Shown here one piece after another: positions 35,299 to 45,850 of a stretch of 64,000 nucleotides of DNA (positions within the stretch are counted from its first letter, which is position 1; each line of letters begins with the position of its first letter). Position numbers and translations under genes: made by a program. The notes beneath the pieces were generated by a model. The model saw only the letters and a list, made by a program, of their open reading frames with translations. It made no database searches and was not told the DNA's origin. The stretch lies in assembly GCF_000328475.2 (NCBI RefSeq), contig NC_026480.1, forward strand, positions 1 through 64,000, written 5' to 3'. This DNA comes from Mycosarcoma maydis. Lineage: Eukaryota > Basidiomycota > Ustilaginomycetes > Ustilaginales.

Positions 35299-38200
35299 CT
35301 ACAGCGTGGTATCGTCGTCGGCTGCGCCAGCACTCGTGTTTGCAGTACGCCTTACGTCTACACCGGCAGCCACAGTAGGCTTATCCTTGCTGCTGCCAAG
35401 AATCAACTTCTTGGGTTTCACTTCTACTCCGCCGCTCCCGCTCGAAGTCATCGGGATGCCGCCTGGTCCACCGCCGCCAAACATGGCCTTCCATGTTGCA
35501 TGGTCTCGCTTCTGCCTGATCCTCTCGGCCTCCAACACACCGCCTGTCTTTCGAAGCACTTTCTTGTCCACGAATCCAGCCAGCTCCTCGGTGAACTCGT
35601 CGTTGGTCTTGGACGCCAAAAGATCCTTTTGCCTCTGACGCTCAACAGCCTGCAGCGCACGTAGGCGTTTTTCATGATTGACAGCTTGCGATTTGACCTC
35701 CATCATGACGGTGGAAAGGCCCTCATGCCCCTCCTCCGGTAGCGGTGGAATGTACTTGCCACCCTTGCCAGATCCTCCACGCAGCTTGACTACCTGCTGA
35801 ATATTGCTGAACACCTCTTTGAGCGAGCGCAGGTCGTCGCGCAAATCCGACAGCAACCCTTCTTCGTGGTTGAGAAACTCTTGCTCGTCGACAATGTTTT
35901 GCAACTCGGACTCCCACGTCTTTTTCCAGCTTGGCTTGACCGTCTGCACGTACCCTTCGAGCTCCAACAGACCTTTGGTGGCGCGACCCACATCCTCGAC
36001 AATCTGCTTGACCAGAACAGGCCTGGGTTTCACACCGCGTTGGATCACATCGACGCGTAGATCGTCTACCGTGTCCTGCAGATCTTCGATCAGCGTAAGC
36101 AGGTCCTGCGATTGAGCATCCAGGCGCGATTTACCAGCGACAATGAAATTGCGCTCGGCAGCCACTTTCGTCGAGGCAATCGCCCGTACAGCACCAGACT
36201 GTTCGCGGACGGTGGCAAGGATAGACTTGACATCGCCTTCAAAGTCGGTCTGCAGTTGACGAGTGATGGCAAACTCGCGACGAAGGTTTTGCAGCTCCTC
36301 GAATTGAACTTTGAGCTCGTGTGCGATGCGTGAGCCTGCCAACGCGGACGACGAAGACGATCCTGGTGCTGCTGCTGTGTTACTCGAGCTCGGGTCCTGC
36401 GCGGAAGAGTCTTCATGATTGACTGCTGCCGCACGCGTGTTGGCGCGTTTCAGCTGCGCAACGCGCTGACCAGCGGCCTGAAACTGCGAGTCGCTGATCT
36501 TGGTGGGAGTTGGATGAGCTGTCAAGAAAGCTTCACTGTTGACAAACGACGTGCGACGCACATCACGATCGCGATCGCGCTCGGCGAGGGTTGCCTTGAG
36601 CTCGCGAATTTCTCGAGAGATAGTGCCCAGCGACAGATCAAGATGCTGCTTGACCTGGTCGAGCGGCTCAATGTTGAGGGTAAGCAAGCTGCCCTCCTGT
36701 ACGTCGCTCAGATCCTCGAGCTCATACGTAACACCGCTGGCGGGGTCTTTGACGTAAATAGTCGGAAAGTCGTCCATGCCGGGCGAGTATGCGAAGCGAT
36801 CGATGAAGAGCATGCGCAATCTCGCGACACTGATACCTCGTGTAAGAGGATTGGAGGCGTCAAGCTCAATGACAGCTTTGCGCGTCTGGCGACCAAGTTG
36901 GAGAAAGACGTTGATTGAGCTTGTCGCGTCGCTGGAGCAGGCCCGCGGCGTTGCGGGGATCGCGGCGTCGATGGCGTCGACGGTAGCGGCAGACCCAGCA
37001 CCATTCTTGCTGTCCAGGTGTTGCGCCTCTGCTGCCAGATCACCCGATTCGGATGGAGGGGCGTGCGCATCCAAAAAGGGAAGCGATTCGGTGGAGCTGA
37101 CAGCCTGCGAAGCGACGCGCGGGGCCGAAGGCGCGACAGGCGGAAGCAAATTCAACTGCTTGGTTGAAACGTTTACTGTCTCAGCAGACGCCGGCTTTTC
37201 CGAATCTATGATGCTGCGGCCAGGTGGGAGTGTGCGTGCGTCTAAGCCAAAGGTGGATGAGGTGGGAGTTTTGACCTCTTGAATCGACTCGAACTTGCTC
37301 TCAATGGCAGTTGTACTCTTGGAGCGAGGCAGTGGACGCGCGGTGCTGATACTGTTGCTGCTGGTGGACGAACTGAGGTAGTCGGTCGTTCTTGAAAACA
37401 CGGGACTTGTGGCGCCTTCTAGTGCTAGACTCGCCTCGGGAAGTGGTGGCCGAACGGTCCGACGTGCTCCACTGCCTCGTCTTTCAGTCGGTCTGCGCTC
37501 AGCAAGTGGACTAGCGGCACCGCCGCCGCTCGTGGAAAACATGTTGATTCCCATACCTTGAGTGAAGCTCTGCCCAATGCCCATCTTGTTGAACGTATAC
37601 GCGCTAAAGCGCTTGCTTGCTCGACGCTCCAAAGCATCTCGGTTCTTGAGCGCCCTCACGCTCGGGTCGTGTTCCGTAAAGTCAGCAGCAGTGTCGACAG
37701 AGGAAGACTTGGGCGTGTGTCGAGGCGATCGCGTGCTCAGACACTGCGGCGTCATGTTGTTGAGCGGGCCAGGCTGATCGCCTATGCTTTGCTCTTCATG
37801 CAACGCTGCCTCGCCACCGACCACACTTGGCAGACCGTCATCAGTCAGAGAATGGCGTTCGACATTCGGCAAGCGAGGCGTTGTGCTCCCTGGTTCGGAT
37901 TCTGATGCATCTGATGCTGTTAAAGCGGAGACTGAGGCCAAGGCGGGCGAGTGCTGCTCACTCGGTCCTTTGCCTGCCGATCGATCGCTTGCCGCTCGTG
38001 AAACGCGACTTGGTGGGCGGAAAACACTTCCACGGCCACCTGCAACGTTCGCAGGAGAGGTTGTTGACGAGTCGGCATCGCCACCGGAATCCGAACGCAA
38101 TGTCGCGCTGGCTGAGCTGGCGCGCTGCAGAGAGTCGGGACGTTGCAAGGAGATGTTTGTGGGAGCGGGTCCAGCCTGCGCTTCTGCCAGCGTTGATGCG

Positions 38201-39141
38201 GTGGTCTCGCTGAAACCTTGCCGAGACGCGCGAGGGCCAAGGACGCGATTTGCCGACGGTTTCTGCTGCTGCTGCTGCTGCTGCTGCTGTCGTGATGGTG
38301 GAGCTGGAGTCGACGCCAGGAGTGCTTCCGGTAGGATGCTTGACCGTTTAGCCTCCTTTGCTACACGTTGCTGCACCAAAAATTGCTTGTACTCGGCTTG
38401 CTTCATCTTGAGACCCTGCAAAAGGTTGATGATGATTTCGCGAATGCGCGGTAGATGCACCTCGAGAACAGCAGGGGATGCTTCCTCTGACAAGCAGTGC
38501 TCGAGACAGTCACGAAGGTCATCAGGTACCGAATTGAGATCGCTCATGTCAATGCCATACGAGCCGAATGCCAGCTTAGCCGAGTTGAAGTCATTACCGA
38601 GCCTGACGTAGATGTCGGAAACATTTTCTTCGCTGCGCTGTCCCACTGACCATTTGGTGAGTGACTCGAGCAGCATCTTGGTCGCGACGAGCAGACGTGT
38701 CACTGAAGATTCCATGTGGCTTGAAGAGAACTTTGCGGTAGAGTCCTGCGCGATGGCCGAAGGGACAGAAGGAGCTGAGCTGGTCGTGTTTATGGATGAT
38801 TGACTAGACTGACGCTCTCGTCGCTCTCGATCTCGTTCTGCTTGTCTCTGCTTTTCTCTGGCACGCATCTCCTCTGGTAGTTGTGCGGTTGAGCGCGAGT
38901 ATTGGTCTGTGCTTCCGGGGCTGTTCCAAGCTGGGGCTGCAGCAGATCCTGCGCCGTCCTGGCGTGACATGAACGAGCCTTGCCCGCTGGAATCGTACGA
39001 AGGCGACATAGGACTTTCTTGTGCGTACACATGCTGAGGATGACGGATACGCTCGGCGGTAACAGGCTGACTCGAGCCGGACAGTCGATGATTGGTGCGA
39101 TCGCCAGAGCCTTTGCGACTATTCATAAGATTGGAAAACAT
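35299..39141 (-). CDS. BUD6: Bud6/Aip3 actin-interacting polarity factor
   Basis: ATG 39141 gives 1280 residues. The N-terminal conserved block begins near residue 143 (VTRLLVATKMLLESLTKWSVGQRSEENVSDIY, trimmed here) and is the AIP3 N-terminal region. Further conserved text includes LGNDFNSAKLAFGSYGIDMSDL. The middle is disordered with a nine-Gln run coded by CAG (near 38265-38290). The C-terminal half has the rest of AIP3: an LFIDRFAYSPGMDDFPTIYVKDP block, then long coiled coils to the end. Bud6 binds actin monomers and formins and promotes actin cable assembly at growth sites, which fits tip growth and budding in a dimorphic smut. It is divergent from HGH1. A TTG-initiated extension of nine codons upstream was not used. 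Confidence 0.9.
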   Translation of the reverse strand: MFSNLMNSRKGSGDRTNHRLSGSSQPVTAERIRHPQHVYAQESPMSPSYDSSGQGSFMSRQDGAGSAAAPAWNSPGSTDQYSRSTAQLPEEMRAREKQRQAERDRERRERQSSQSSINTTSSAPSVPSAIAQDSTAKFSSSHMESSVTRLLVATKMLLESLTKWSVGQRSEENVSDIYVRLGNDFNSAKLAFGSYGIDMSDLNSVPDDLRDCLEHCLSEEASPAVLEVHLPRIREIIINLLQGLKMKQAEYKQFLVQQRVAKEAKRSSILPEALLASTPAPPSRQQQQQQQQQKPSANRVLGPRASRQGFSETTASTLAEAQAGPAPTNISLQRPDSLQRASSASATLRSDSGGDADSSTTSPANVAGGRGSVFRPPSRVSRAASDRSAGKGPSEQHSPALASVSALTASDASESEPGSTTPRLPNVERHSLTDDGLPSVVGGEAALHEEQSIGDQPGPLNNMTPQCLSTRSPRHTPKSSSVDTAADFTEHDPSVRALKNRDALERRASKRFSAYTFNKMGIGQSFTQGMGINMFSTSGGGAASPLAERRPTERRGSGARRTVRPPLPEASLALEGATSPVFSRTTDYLSSSTSSNSISTARPLPRSKSTTAIESKFESIQEVKTPTSSTFGLDARTLPPGRSIIDSEKPASAETVNVSTKQLNLLPPVAPSAPRVASQAVSSTESLPFLDAHAPPSESGDLAAEAQHLDSKNGAGSAATVDAIDAAIPATPRACSSDATSSINVFLQLGRQTRKAVIELDASNPLTRGISVARLRMLFIDRFAYSPGMDDFPTIYVKDPASGVTYELEDLSDVQEGSLLTLNIEPLDQVKQHLDLSLGTISREIRELKATLAERDRDRDVRRTSFVNSEAFLTAHPTPTKISDSQFQAAGQRVAQLKRANTRAAAVNHEDSSAQDPSSSNTAAAPGSSSSSALAGSRIAHELKVQFEELQNLRREFAITRQLQTDFEGDVKSILATVREQSGAVRAIASTKVAAERNFIVAGKSRLDAQSQDLLTLIEDLQDTVDDLRVDVIQRGVKPRPVLVKQIVEDVGRATKGLLELEGYVQTVKPSWKKTWESELQNIVDEQEFLNHEEGLLSDLRDDLRSLKEVFSNIQQVVKLRGGSGKGGKYIPPLPEEGHEGLSTVMMEVKSQAVNHEKRLRALQAVERQRQKDLLASKTNDEFTEELAGFVDKKVLRKTGGVLEAERIRQKRDHATWKAMFGGGGPGGIPMTSSGSGGVEVKPKKLILGSSKDKPTVAAGVDVRRTANTSAGAADDDTTL
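38264..38291. repeat. CTG/CAG trinucleotide run
   Basis: About nine consecutive CTG units on the plus strand, coding the Gln run of Bud6 on the minus strand. A likely length-variable site. Confidence 0.85.
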
Positions 39142-39404
39142 GGTGGAAGATAGCCCAACCCGAGCCAAGCGTGAGGCACGATGATGATGCCACGCTTGTT
39201 GCTCGGTTCACCTGGTCGTCACCGCGTCTCAAGATGGGCGCGACGGCGTTAAAGCCCGGTGACTCGATGGTCTGGAGGACGAAACGTCGCTTCCAGGGCT
39301 GCGAGAGATGATGATAGTGATGGTGGTGGTGGTGATGACGACAAGGTGGGTGTTGGTCTAGCTTCAGGTTCAGTGTGAGAGCAATTCACGATTCACGGTT
39401 GCTG

Positions 39405-39429
39405 CTTGGCTTGGCTTGGCTTGGCTCGG
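39405..39429. repeat. Tandem TTGGC pentamer, about 4 copies
   Basis: CTTGGCTTGGCTTGGCTTGGC followed by TCGG, directly before the AATCGTG array. Confidence 0.85.
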
Positions 39430-39451
39430 TCATACTCATGCCATGCAAACA

Positions 39452-39475
39452 AATCGTGAATCGTGAATCGTGAAT
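39452..39475. repeat. Tandem AATCGTG, 3 copies plus partial
   Basis: Same heptamer family as at 732 and 55302. Confidence 0.9.
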
Positions 39476-39836
39476 GCCTGTTGAACCACACCCAACAACC
39501 GTGGTCCAAGCGTGTTAGCGCTGGGATAAATATCCCATCGCCGATCTTCCCGATATTGCCACGGGTGTGAGTTTTCGATGGATTAAGCGTACCACTTTTT
39601 TACTAGCAATCACGCATTATTCACGATTGTGATTTTTAAGGTAGTGAGGGATGATGGGCTTTCGAAGGTTGAGGAAACGCACTTGATTTTTCAAGGCTGT
39701 CGGCGTTATTCGCGGAGAACTTGCAAAGTTAATCGTGAATGCTAATTTTTTTAGGCCACCGCGGACTGCAGAAGGATCTTCTTCAACATCATCTCGTACA
39801 CAGCTTTACATATAACACGCACCGACGCCTTTCAGC

Positions 39837-41432
39837 ATGCCGTCAACAACAAAGACACCGCCTCCAGAGCTTGAGGTGCTCACCTTCCTCTCGGATCCAA
39901 ACGCTCAGGTGCGTCAAGTTGCGCTCAGCAACATTGTCGGCTTTAGCGCAAAGGACAGCCCACATCGTTCGCTGCTTATTTCCAAGCACAAGAACCGAGA
40001 TGGCTCCCCGTTGCTCGGTCGTGATGGCAAAGAGGTGGACACTGTCGAAGATCTCAAACGACTCTGCCAAGACCAGCCTATCACTGCGCATGACGCCTTT
40101 AGCGCACTGATCAACATCTCGGATAGCTTGGTCCTGGCTCGCAAGATTGGTGACAAGGGTTTCCTCGAGTTTCTGGTCCGATACATTGCCGACCCAGTTT
40201 CTCTGCTCGCCGACCTTGCCTGCATGCTCCTCTCCAATCTCACCAAGCTCGAGTCCATCTGCGCCATTCTACTCGATCTCCAAGTGCAGGCTCGTCCGTT
40301 CTACAGCTTCATGGCATCCGAAGAGATGGAAGGTGCCCTCAACGGCATGGACGTTGAGCCCAGCGACCCCGACTATGCAGCCAAAAAGGCCAAAGCCGAG
40401 GAGTATGCAAACAAAGTAGCAGAGCAGGCAAAAAAGATGAACGAGAAAGTGCCTGCTATGGCTAGGCTGCTTGACGCTTTCGAAGAGGGCGCAACCGTAG
40501 CATCACAGGGAAGCGACCTCGAGGCCATGAAGCAACGAGCAAGGGATGCTGCCACCAAAGCTGAGTCGGACAAAGACACAGAGCCCGAAAAGGTGGAAAG
40601 AGGACCAGACGGGAGACCAAGAATCAAACGCAAGACCAACTGCAACTTCTTGGCGAGCGTGTTTGCCAACGTCACCGTGTTGCCAAGAGGAAGAGACTGG
40701 TTTGTGACACCATTGTCTGCATCTTCGGCAGCGACTTCAGCAACAGCTCAGGCAGCGCTGGCTCGAGGTGTTGACGGGCACGGAACTACACCTGCTGCCA
40801 CAGAGTACCCTGTTGCCCGCATCATGGCATTCACCGAGCATCCCAACCTGATCCGCAGGGGAGGTGTCATCAGCACACTAAAGAACGTTCTCTTTGTCAA
40901 GTCGGCACACAAGCTTCTTGTCGCACCACCACCCGCGCGCGATGGCGAAGACGAGATGCTCGCCGGCGCTCTTCGTGCTACTACCCGTCCGCCCTCCTCT
41001 GTGGATATCCTGCCGTACCTCTTGCTTCCGCTCTGCGATGGAAAAGAGCTTTCGGAAGTTGACCTCGAAGATCAGGAGGAGCTGCCGGAAGAATGTCAAA
41101 TGCTACCAGAGGACAAGAAGCGCGAGAAGGACCCGGCACTTCGCCTCATGCTTGTCGAGTCGCTCCTTCTTCTCTGCACCAACATCTATGGGCGACAGTG
41201 TTTGCGCGCAAGAGGTGCCTATGTTGTTGTTAGGTCAGCACATCTTGTCGAGGCGGATGAAAAGATAGCTGAGGCAGTGCTAAGGTTGGTCAACATCCTC
41301 AAGAGAGATGAGTCGGCCGCTACAGCCAAGGATCTGGAAGATGACGCCGAGGCAATGCACGAGGATGTCGGTGCTGAGGACCAGGAGGACGTCGAGAGCG
41401 ATGACGAAGACCTGCAAATCGAAGAGCTCTGA
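39837..41432 (+). CDS. HGH1: Hgh1 (FAM203) eEF2-folding cofactor
   Basis: ATG 39837 gives 531 residues. The armadillo-like N-terminal half starts ELEVLTFLSDPNAQVRQVALSNIVGFS, followed by the two family regions: LLADLACMLLSNLTKLE, NCNFLASVFANVTVLPRGRDWF, then EHPNLIRRGGVISTLKNVLF and LPYLLLPLCDGKELSEVD (excerpts separated). These match Hgh1, which in yeast bridges eEF2 to the TRiC chaperonin and Hsp90 during folding. Acidic residues make up the last 40 positions. An extra charged insert (about 165-250) is longer than in yeast Hgh1 (394 residues). The start codon fits the conserved N terminus. Confidence 0.88.
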   Translation: MPSTTKTPPPELEVLTFLSDPNAQVRQVALSNIVGFSAKDSPHRSLLISKHKNRDGSPLLGRDGKEVDTVEDLKRLCQDQPITAHDAFSALINISDSLVLARKIGDKGFLEFLVRYIADPVSLLADLACMLLSNLTKLESICAILLDLQVQARPFYSFMASEEMEGALNGMDVEPSDPDYAAKKAKAEEYANKVAEQAKKMNEKVPAMARLLDAFEEGATVASQGSDLEAMKQRARDAATKAESDKDTEPEKVERGPDGRPRIKRKTNCNFLASVFANVTVLPRGRDWFVTPLSASSAATSATAQAALARGVDGHGTTPAATEYPVARIMAFTEHPNLIRRGGVISTLKNVLFVKSAHKLLVAPPPARDGEDEMLAGALRATTRPPSSVDILPYLLLPLCDGKELSEVDLEDQEELPEECQMLPEDKKREKDPALRLMLVESLLLLCTNIYGRQCLRARGAYVVVRSAHLVEADEKIAEAVLRLVNILKRDESAATAKDLEDDAEAMHEDVGAEDQEDVESDDEDLQIEEL

Positions 41433-42904
41433 TCTTGGGCTGAAATGAACCCTCAGTCGCGCCTCTAACAACCTCCGTGCTCATCCTTGATTTACGATCC
41501 ACGATTTACAATCCACGATCCACGATCAGCATCCATCATTTGTATTTTTACCAGTCGAGCGAACACAGAGCGGAACATGTGCGATTCGTAATTACACCGT
41601 TTTGTCGCCACCCAATTCGTGATTGCTCCGCAGCAATGGTGCACATGTTACAACTTGTTATTGTACCTCGTCCAAGATGCACTGTTGGGACTATATCCAT
41701 ATCAGACTGCGCAATACTCGGATGACTAGGCTGAGACGATTTTAAGTTCACCAGACTCATGTCCACATGATGAGTCCACATTGTCAGCGCCGCAGATGAG
41801 ACGAGCCGTTTCTCGTCGCCACGGCGGATCTCGACGGTGGAAAGTCTCCGTTGCGAGGTGTTTGATTGGGTCGGGTAAATCGTGAATGAAATCTGCCTAG
41901 GAACATACTTGGCGTAGCATCTTTCATCATGATCCCAGTCGCAATCGTCACAATTAGGTTTTCGGAAGTCAAGGTTGGCTTGAACAACCGTCAAGTACAC
42001 CGGTTGCCTTGGAAAAGCGATCGCGCCACACCTCACCCGACACAGTACGGATACGGACATGGCCGAATGGGTGGTTGGGTGCCACTTGGACTTGAAACGA
42101 TCGACGCCTTCGATGTCGCAAAGCTTCTTTACGCCCATCTACAAATCACAACGACCCAACCGACTGGAATGCAGAAACCGACGGAGGCCAAGATTGTCAA
42201 GCGCATATTACGATGCCTCGAATGGACGTAAAGGTTGGTCGGATCAAACTGTCGATGCCATTTCATCAAGAAATCAATGCGAGGATATCTCGGTCTCGCC
42301 TCGGTCTCTGTTAAGCTTCATTGAGATTCCCGCCGCCTGCGTCATGGCGGTAGAGCCCGCTTTCATCTCTATGCGTCGAGAGCACGATGCAATGCAGTGT
42401 CGTACATGAGGTTCTTCACCATGCTCCCACTGCTGTGGCGTCTCGAATGACGTTGGGGCTACCGGGCTACTGTCTTATTTGAAGCGCCGGAACTCTGTTT
42501 CTCTTCATGCCAAACCATCAGCGTCGCCTTGATTGCAGCTAGATGCAAGTTGACATTCTGATTGCGATGTAAGAGCTCCCAAGGCAAGGGTACATGTACG
42601 GATGCGAGACTTCATCAAGCTGACCTGATCTCCAATTTTGCCTGCTCGGAGTATGCCTTAGGCTCACATTCGGCCAACTCAAAGTGCAGCTCGGCCATGT
42701 TGCCAGCTTACCAGCTTGTCACGTTGGAAGATCTGGTACCCACCAGACTGGATGCAGCCAACAATGCATGCCAACCAAGTTTGACTCAGCACAATCTAGG
42801 ATGCTGCTTCGCTGGCTTCCGACTTCGCTTGCTCAGCTTTTTGACACTTTGCCTCATAAAAGGAGAGTTAGGACTTGATCACTACATCCGTCTGTCGAGC
42901 TACC
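41433..42904. promoter_or_regulatory. HGH1 3' end to Zn2Cys6 promoter region
   Basis: 1.47 kb. An unrecognised 196-codon minus frame lies at 41548-42138. Just after HGH1 there is a degenerate heptamer cluster of ATTTACGATCCACGATTTACAATCCACGATCC type (41490-41527, split by variants). Otherwise nothing is seen. Most of this is probably the promoter of the transcription factor. Confidence 0.45.
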
Positions 42905-45448
42905 ATGTCGTTGTCCGCACATACCGATGTTGCAACTCGGCCTTGCGATCTAGCCTTGATGTGCTTCAGCATGCTCCCTCCCAACACTCCTTCAGCAGAT
43001 AGCGAGGGCTCTTCTGTCTCTTTTCCTATGACTTCGCTACCTCCGCAGCAACTGACCCCGCTGCCTGGTACAACTTCACCTGAAGGATCGATCCGTAAAC
43101 GTGTTGTACGCGCTTGCGAGGTCTGCCGTCGTAAAAAGGTCAAGTGCAATGGTCAGAAACCTTGCAGTCAATGTATCGCCTTCGCAGAAGAATGTAACTA
43201 TGTCGATGTCAGAGATCGTTCGGCGTATAGTAGGAGGTACGTCGAGTCACTGGAGGCCAGAATGGCTGAGCTTGAACGACAAGTTGCCATTCTAATAGAA
43301 AGAGGGCCTTGCGATAGCTCCTGTCATGCAAGGCGCATCACTGACTCGCACAGGAGAGCAAGCGACCCTGGTACCACAACCACGTTCAGTTCGCAAAGAC
43401 AGGTGCAAGGGCAACTTGGTTCAACTTGTTCGGATACTCTTCTAGGCCAAGAAAGGGTACAGGCGCTCTTCGACCTAGAGAGTTCCATCGATCTTGTCCC
43501 GCTATCAGCAGCAAGCCTCATAGAGGAGGCAAATGCGGCATTAGGTATTCAGGACTCGTACATGTTTTCTTTCAGCAACAGCTCTCAAAATCTGCAGGCT
43601 CAGATAAGCTCGCCCGAAACTGTCCAATGTCCACCGCACATCAAACATGAAAGCGACATGCTTCCTGTGTCACCCCAGCTGCCCTCGAAAGACACCTTTT
43701 GGGCTTTACTCAACTCGTACTCTCAGCGCACATTCCATTTCTTCTCTGTCTGTCCACCTCAAGTGGCGCAGTCAATCTGGACCAAGGTGACTTCACCTCG
43801 ACCTCAAACTGTCACACATTCCGCGTCCGAATTGGCATTGCTGTTCGCCATCATGGCCTGCGGCGCACACGCCGTCGCCGGCAGTAGTATACTTCAGGCA
43901 ACGAATACAGGCCATCACACTACTTCAGCAACACACACGAAGCACTTCTTGAAGAACGAATTTGAAAAGCATGCTGGCATGTGGACGCAGATGATGGGCG
44001 AAGCAGCTCAGCTCGACTATGCCGAACGCTTGAGGCAGTCTCGGGCAAACTCTCTATTGTCGTTTTGCGCCGCGGGGCGAGGAGACTTGCGGTCAGCCAC
44101 GGATCACATCGAGAAAGCCAAAGTACTTCTTGAACCTGCGGTCGGGCAGTCATTCGTGCATAATATGGACCATTCACGACTCGTCATGTCGATAGGGATG
44201 CTGGATCACATCATCCGTTCCGCACTCGGAAGACTGCCTTCTAAGCAGCAAAGCGGCTGCAATCGCCAGCCGAACGTTCGAGCTTCCTGGCATGACAGCA
44301 GTACTCTGTGCCTTTTGTCTGCTCTGCAGAACCTTTCCGAGCTGTGCAGCGAGTCAGGTAGCGTCGGTCGCACGCTTGAAGTTCTACTCAGTGTCAAAAG
44401 CGACGCTGCTTGTATCCAACAGCTCCGTACTCGTGCTCGGGACCAAGATCGCGTGCTCCTAGATTGGTACAACACGCTACCTGTTGGGTTCCGATCCTCT
44501 CCGACTACTGCGACTGATCCGTCGTCGACGATGACAGCCTGCATCACTTCTGTCATACTGCAGTTCGAGCGTTTGCGCCTGCAACTTGCGCTGCAGCATT
44601 TGAATCGGCGAACAGGCCGAGGTAATGGCACAGGCCACGCTGAGCGTCTTGACCTGGATCGGTGTCTCAACGTTGCACGTGGGGTCATCCGGACGTTTCC
44701 TGCGATCCAAAAATACCTGGTTCCGAGCCCTTGGTTGACGCTGTATGCTAAGAGCGTCGGGATGTCGGCCGCCTTTCTTGCGCTGACCGCTGCAACGAAG
44801 CACCACGGCGAAGCACCTGGTCTAGTGGTCGAGATCGAAACAGCGCTGGTCGCACTGGAACAATTGGAGCAAGTGATGCAGGGAATCACTTGCACCCGAC
44901 TGAAGCTGACTTGCTTGGTGAGTGCGATCAAAGCACGCAGCCAGGATCCCTCGACATTAATGGACCAAAGCATAGCCGAGGGTTTTGGGAATCACCATCG
45001 GGAAGAAGGCGGTGCGCGTGGTGTGGGACGCATCCACAAGAAGCTTCGGTCCGCCACCATGCCACAAAATAGCCCTATGCCCGTCGTCTCACCCATTTCA
45101 CGACCCGAGACAGCACCACCTTTGCCGCGCGAACATCCGCTTGAACCCCATCCTTCTTTGTCCCTAACGGCGATGCAGCTCGGACCACAACCAGTTGGCG
45201 CATCTTTACAATGGTCTGCGCAACCCAACCCTGAAACAGCGAGCAGCACAGTCAGTTGGAACCATCTCTACCCCGCTCCGATTGCAGAGCCCAGCGGAGC
45301 AACCCAACTCGCTCAAGCTCATCAACCAGGCGCAATCATCTCGTCTCAATCTCATGCTCTATCGCTCGATCTCAACCAGCAAGAGTTGGCTGGACTTCTC
45401 CAAGACTTTATCCTTCCAGATCAGCACGTCAGACGACAAGGCGAATGA
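42905..45448 (+). CDS. Zn2Cys6 fungal transcription factor
   Basis: ATG 42905 gives 847 residues. The binuclear zinc cluster has six cysteines at 71, 74, 81, 87, 90 and 97 with spacing C-x2-C-x6-C-x5-C-x2-C-x6-C and basic text CRRKKVKC between. A short coiled coil for dimerisation follows (RRYVESLEARMAELERQVAIL). Residues about 270-660 correspond to the fungal-specific regulatory domain: FWALLNSYSQRTFHFFSVCPP, ELALLFAIMACGAHAVAG, and later VPSPWLTLYAKSVGMSAAFL. The C terminus is Pro/Gln-rich, as in activation domains. Target genes cannot be inferred. It converges with the HMG-box gene 400 bases away. Two earlier in-frame Met codons lie within the first 25 residues, so the exact start is uncertain. 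Confidence 0.88.
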   Translation: MSLSAHTDVATRPCDLALMCFSMLPPNTPSADSEGSSVSFPMTSLPPQQLTPLPGTTSPEGSIRKRVVRACEVCRRKKVKCNGQKPCSQCIAFAEECNYVDVRDRSAYSRRYVESLEARMAELERQVAILIERGPCDSSCHARRITDSHRRASDPGTTTTFSSQRQVQGQLGSTCSDTLLGQERVQALFDLESSIDLVPLSAASLIEEANAALGIQDSYMFSFSNSSQNLQAQISSPETVQCPPHIKHESDMLPVSPQLPSKDTFWALLNSYSQRTFHFFSVCPPQVAQSIWTKVTSPRPQTVTHSASELALLFAIMACGAHAVAGSSILQATNTGHHTTSATHTKHFLKNEFEKHAGMWTQMMGEAAQLDYAERLRQSRANSLLSFCAAGRGDLRSATDHIEKAKVLLEPAVGQSFVHNMDHSRLVMSIGMLDHIIRSALGRLPSKQQSGCNRQPNVRASWHDSSTLCLLSALQNLSELCSESGSVGRTLEVLLSVKSDAACIQQLRTRARDQDRVLLDWYNTLPVGFRSSPTTATDPSSTMTACITSVILQFERLRLQLALQHLNRRTGRGNGTGHAERLDLDRCLNVARGVIRTFPAIQKYLVPSPWLTLYAKSVGMSAAFLALTAATKHHGEAPGLVVEIETALVALEQLEQVMQGITCTRLKLTCLVSAIKARSQDPSTLMDQSIAEGFGNHHREEGGARGVGRIHKKLRSATMPQNSPMPVVSPISRPETAPPLPREHPLEPHPSLSLTAMQLGPQPVGASLQWSAQPNPETASSTVSWNHLYPAPIAEPSGATQLAQAHQPGAIISSQSHALSLDLNQQELAGLLQDFILPDQHVRRQGE

Positions 45449-45573
45449 AGCTCTCTCATTTGCTTCTAACCACAATCGTGACTGTAGACTGCTGATCGCA
45501 GGAGTGTTCCAGACGGCGCGTCTGAGCACGCGTCGAAATTCCCTTATGTACCCCTTTGATCATCATCACTACT

Positions 45574-45582
45574 TCCCTTTGT
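45574..45582 (-). promoter_or_regulatory. PRE-like site (reverse orientation)
   Basis: TCCCTTTGT, the reverse complement of ACAAAGGGA. Its position, 3' of both genes, is unusual for a PRE. Confidence 0.3.
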
Positions 45583-45588
45583 ACTTAG

Positions 45589-45607
45589 GAGCGCCTTTCA
45601 GGCGCTC
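45589..45607. other. Inverted repeat / hairpin
   Basis: GAGCGCC, loop TTTCA, GGCGCTC: a perfect seven-base-pair stem in the 3' region of two convergent genes. Confidence 0.5.
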
Positions 45608-45850
45608 AGCAGAACACAGCCAGACATGTAAGGTATATATAGAGGGAGTTCGCGTTCCCCCCTTTTTTTAATTCAAGCTTCCCTTCAAACGTACCTGAAG
45701 GCCCTAGGAAACAGGAGACAGATATTGTAGATTGCAACATCATCCTTCTCTGTCAGGAGTATCGTTGTATAACTGATAGATTCTCTATTCTAGCGATGAG
45801 TTTGGCGAGACGGTCTGGCGAGATGTGCACGAATCCAGAAGAACTTGTTT

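Larger units (their letters stand above)
39142..39836. promoter_or_regulatory. Divergent BUD6/HGH1 intergenic region
   Basis: 695 bases. It contains a TTGGC pentamer array (39405-39429), an AATCGTG array (39452-39475) and single heptamers near 39384-39397 and 39619-39628. No gene seen. Confidence 0.6.
45449..45850. other. Convergent 3' region between two regulators
   Basis: About 400 bases between the Zn2Cys6 and HMG genes. It contains an exact PRE-like site in reverse orientation (45574-45582), a perfect 7-base-pair inverted repeat (45589-45607) and a TATATATA stretch near 45633. Confidence 0.6.

Noticed and set aside
37784..38611. 275-codon plus-strand frame with a run of cysteines
   Set aside because: Antisense to BUD6; the Cys run is the complement-frame reading of the CAG repeat.
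41548..42138. 196-codon minus-strand frame between HGH1 and the Zn2Cys6 gene
   Set aside because: No domain, uneven codon use, includes repeat sequence; more likely promoter sequence.
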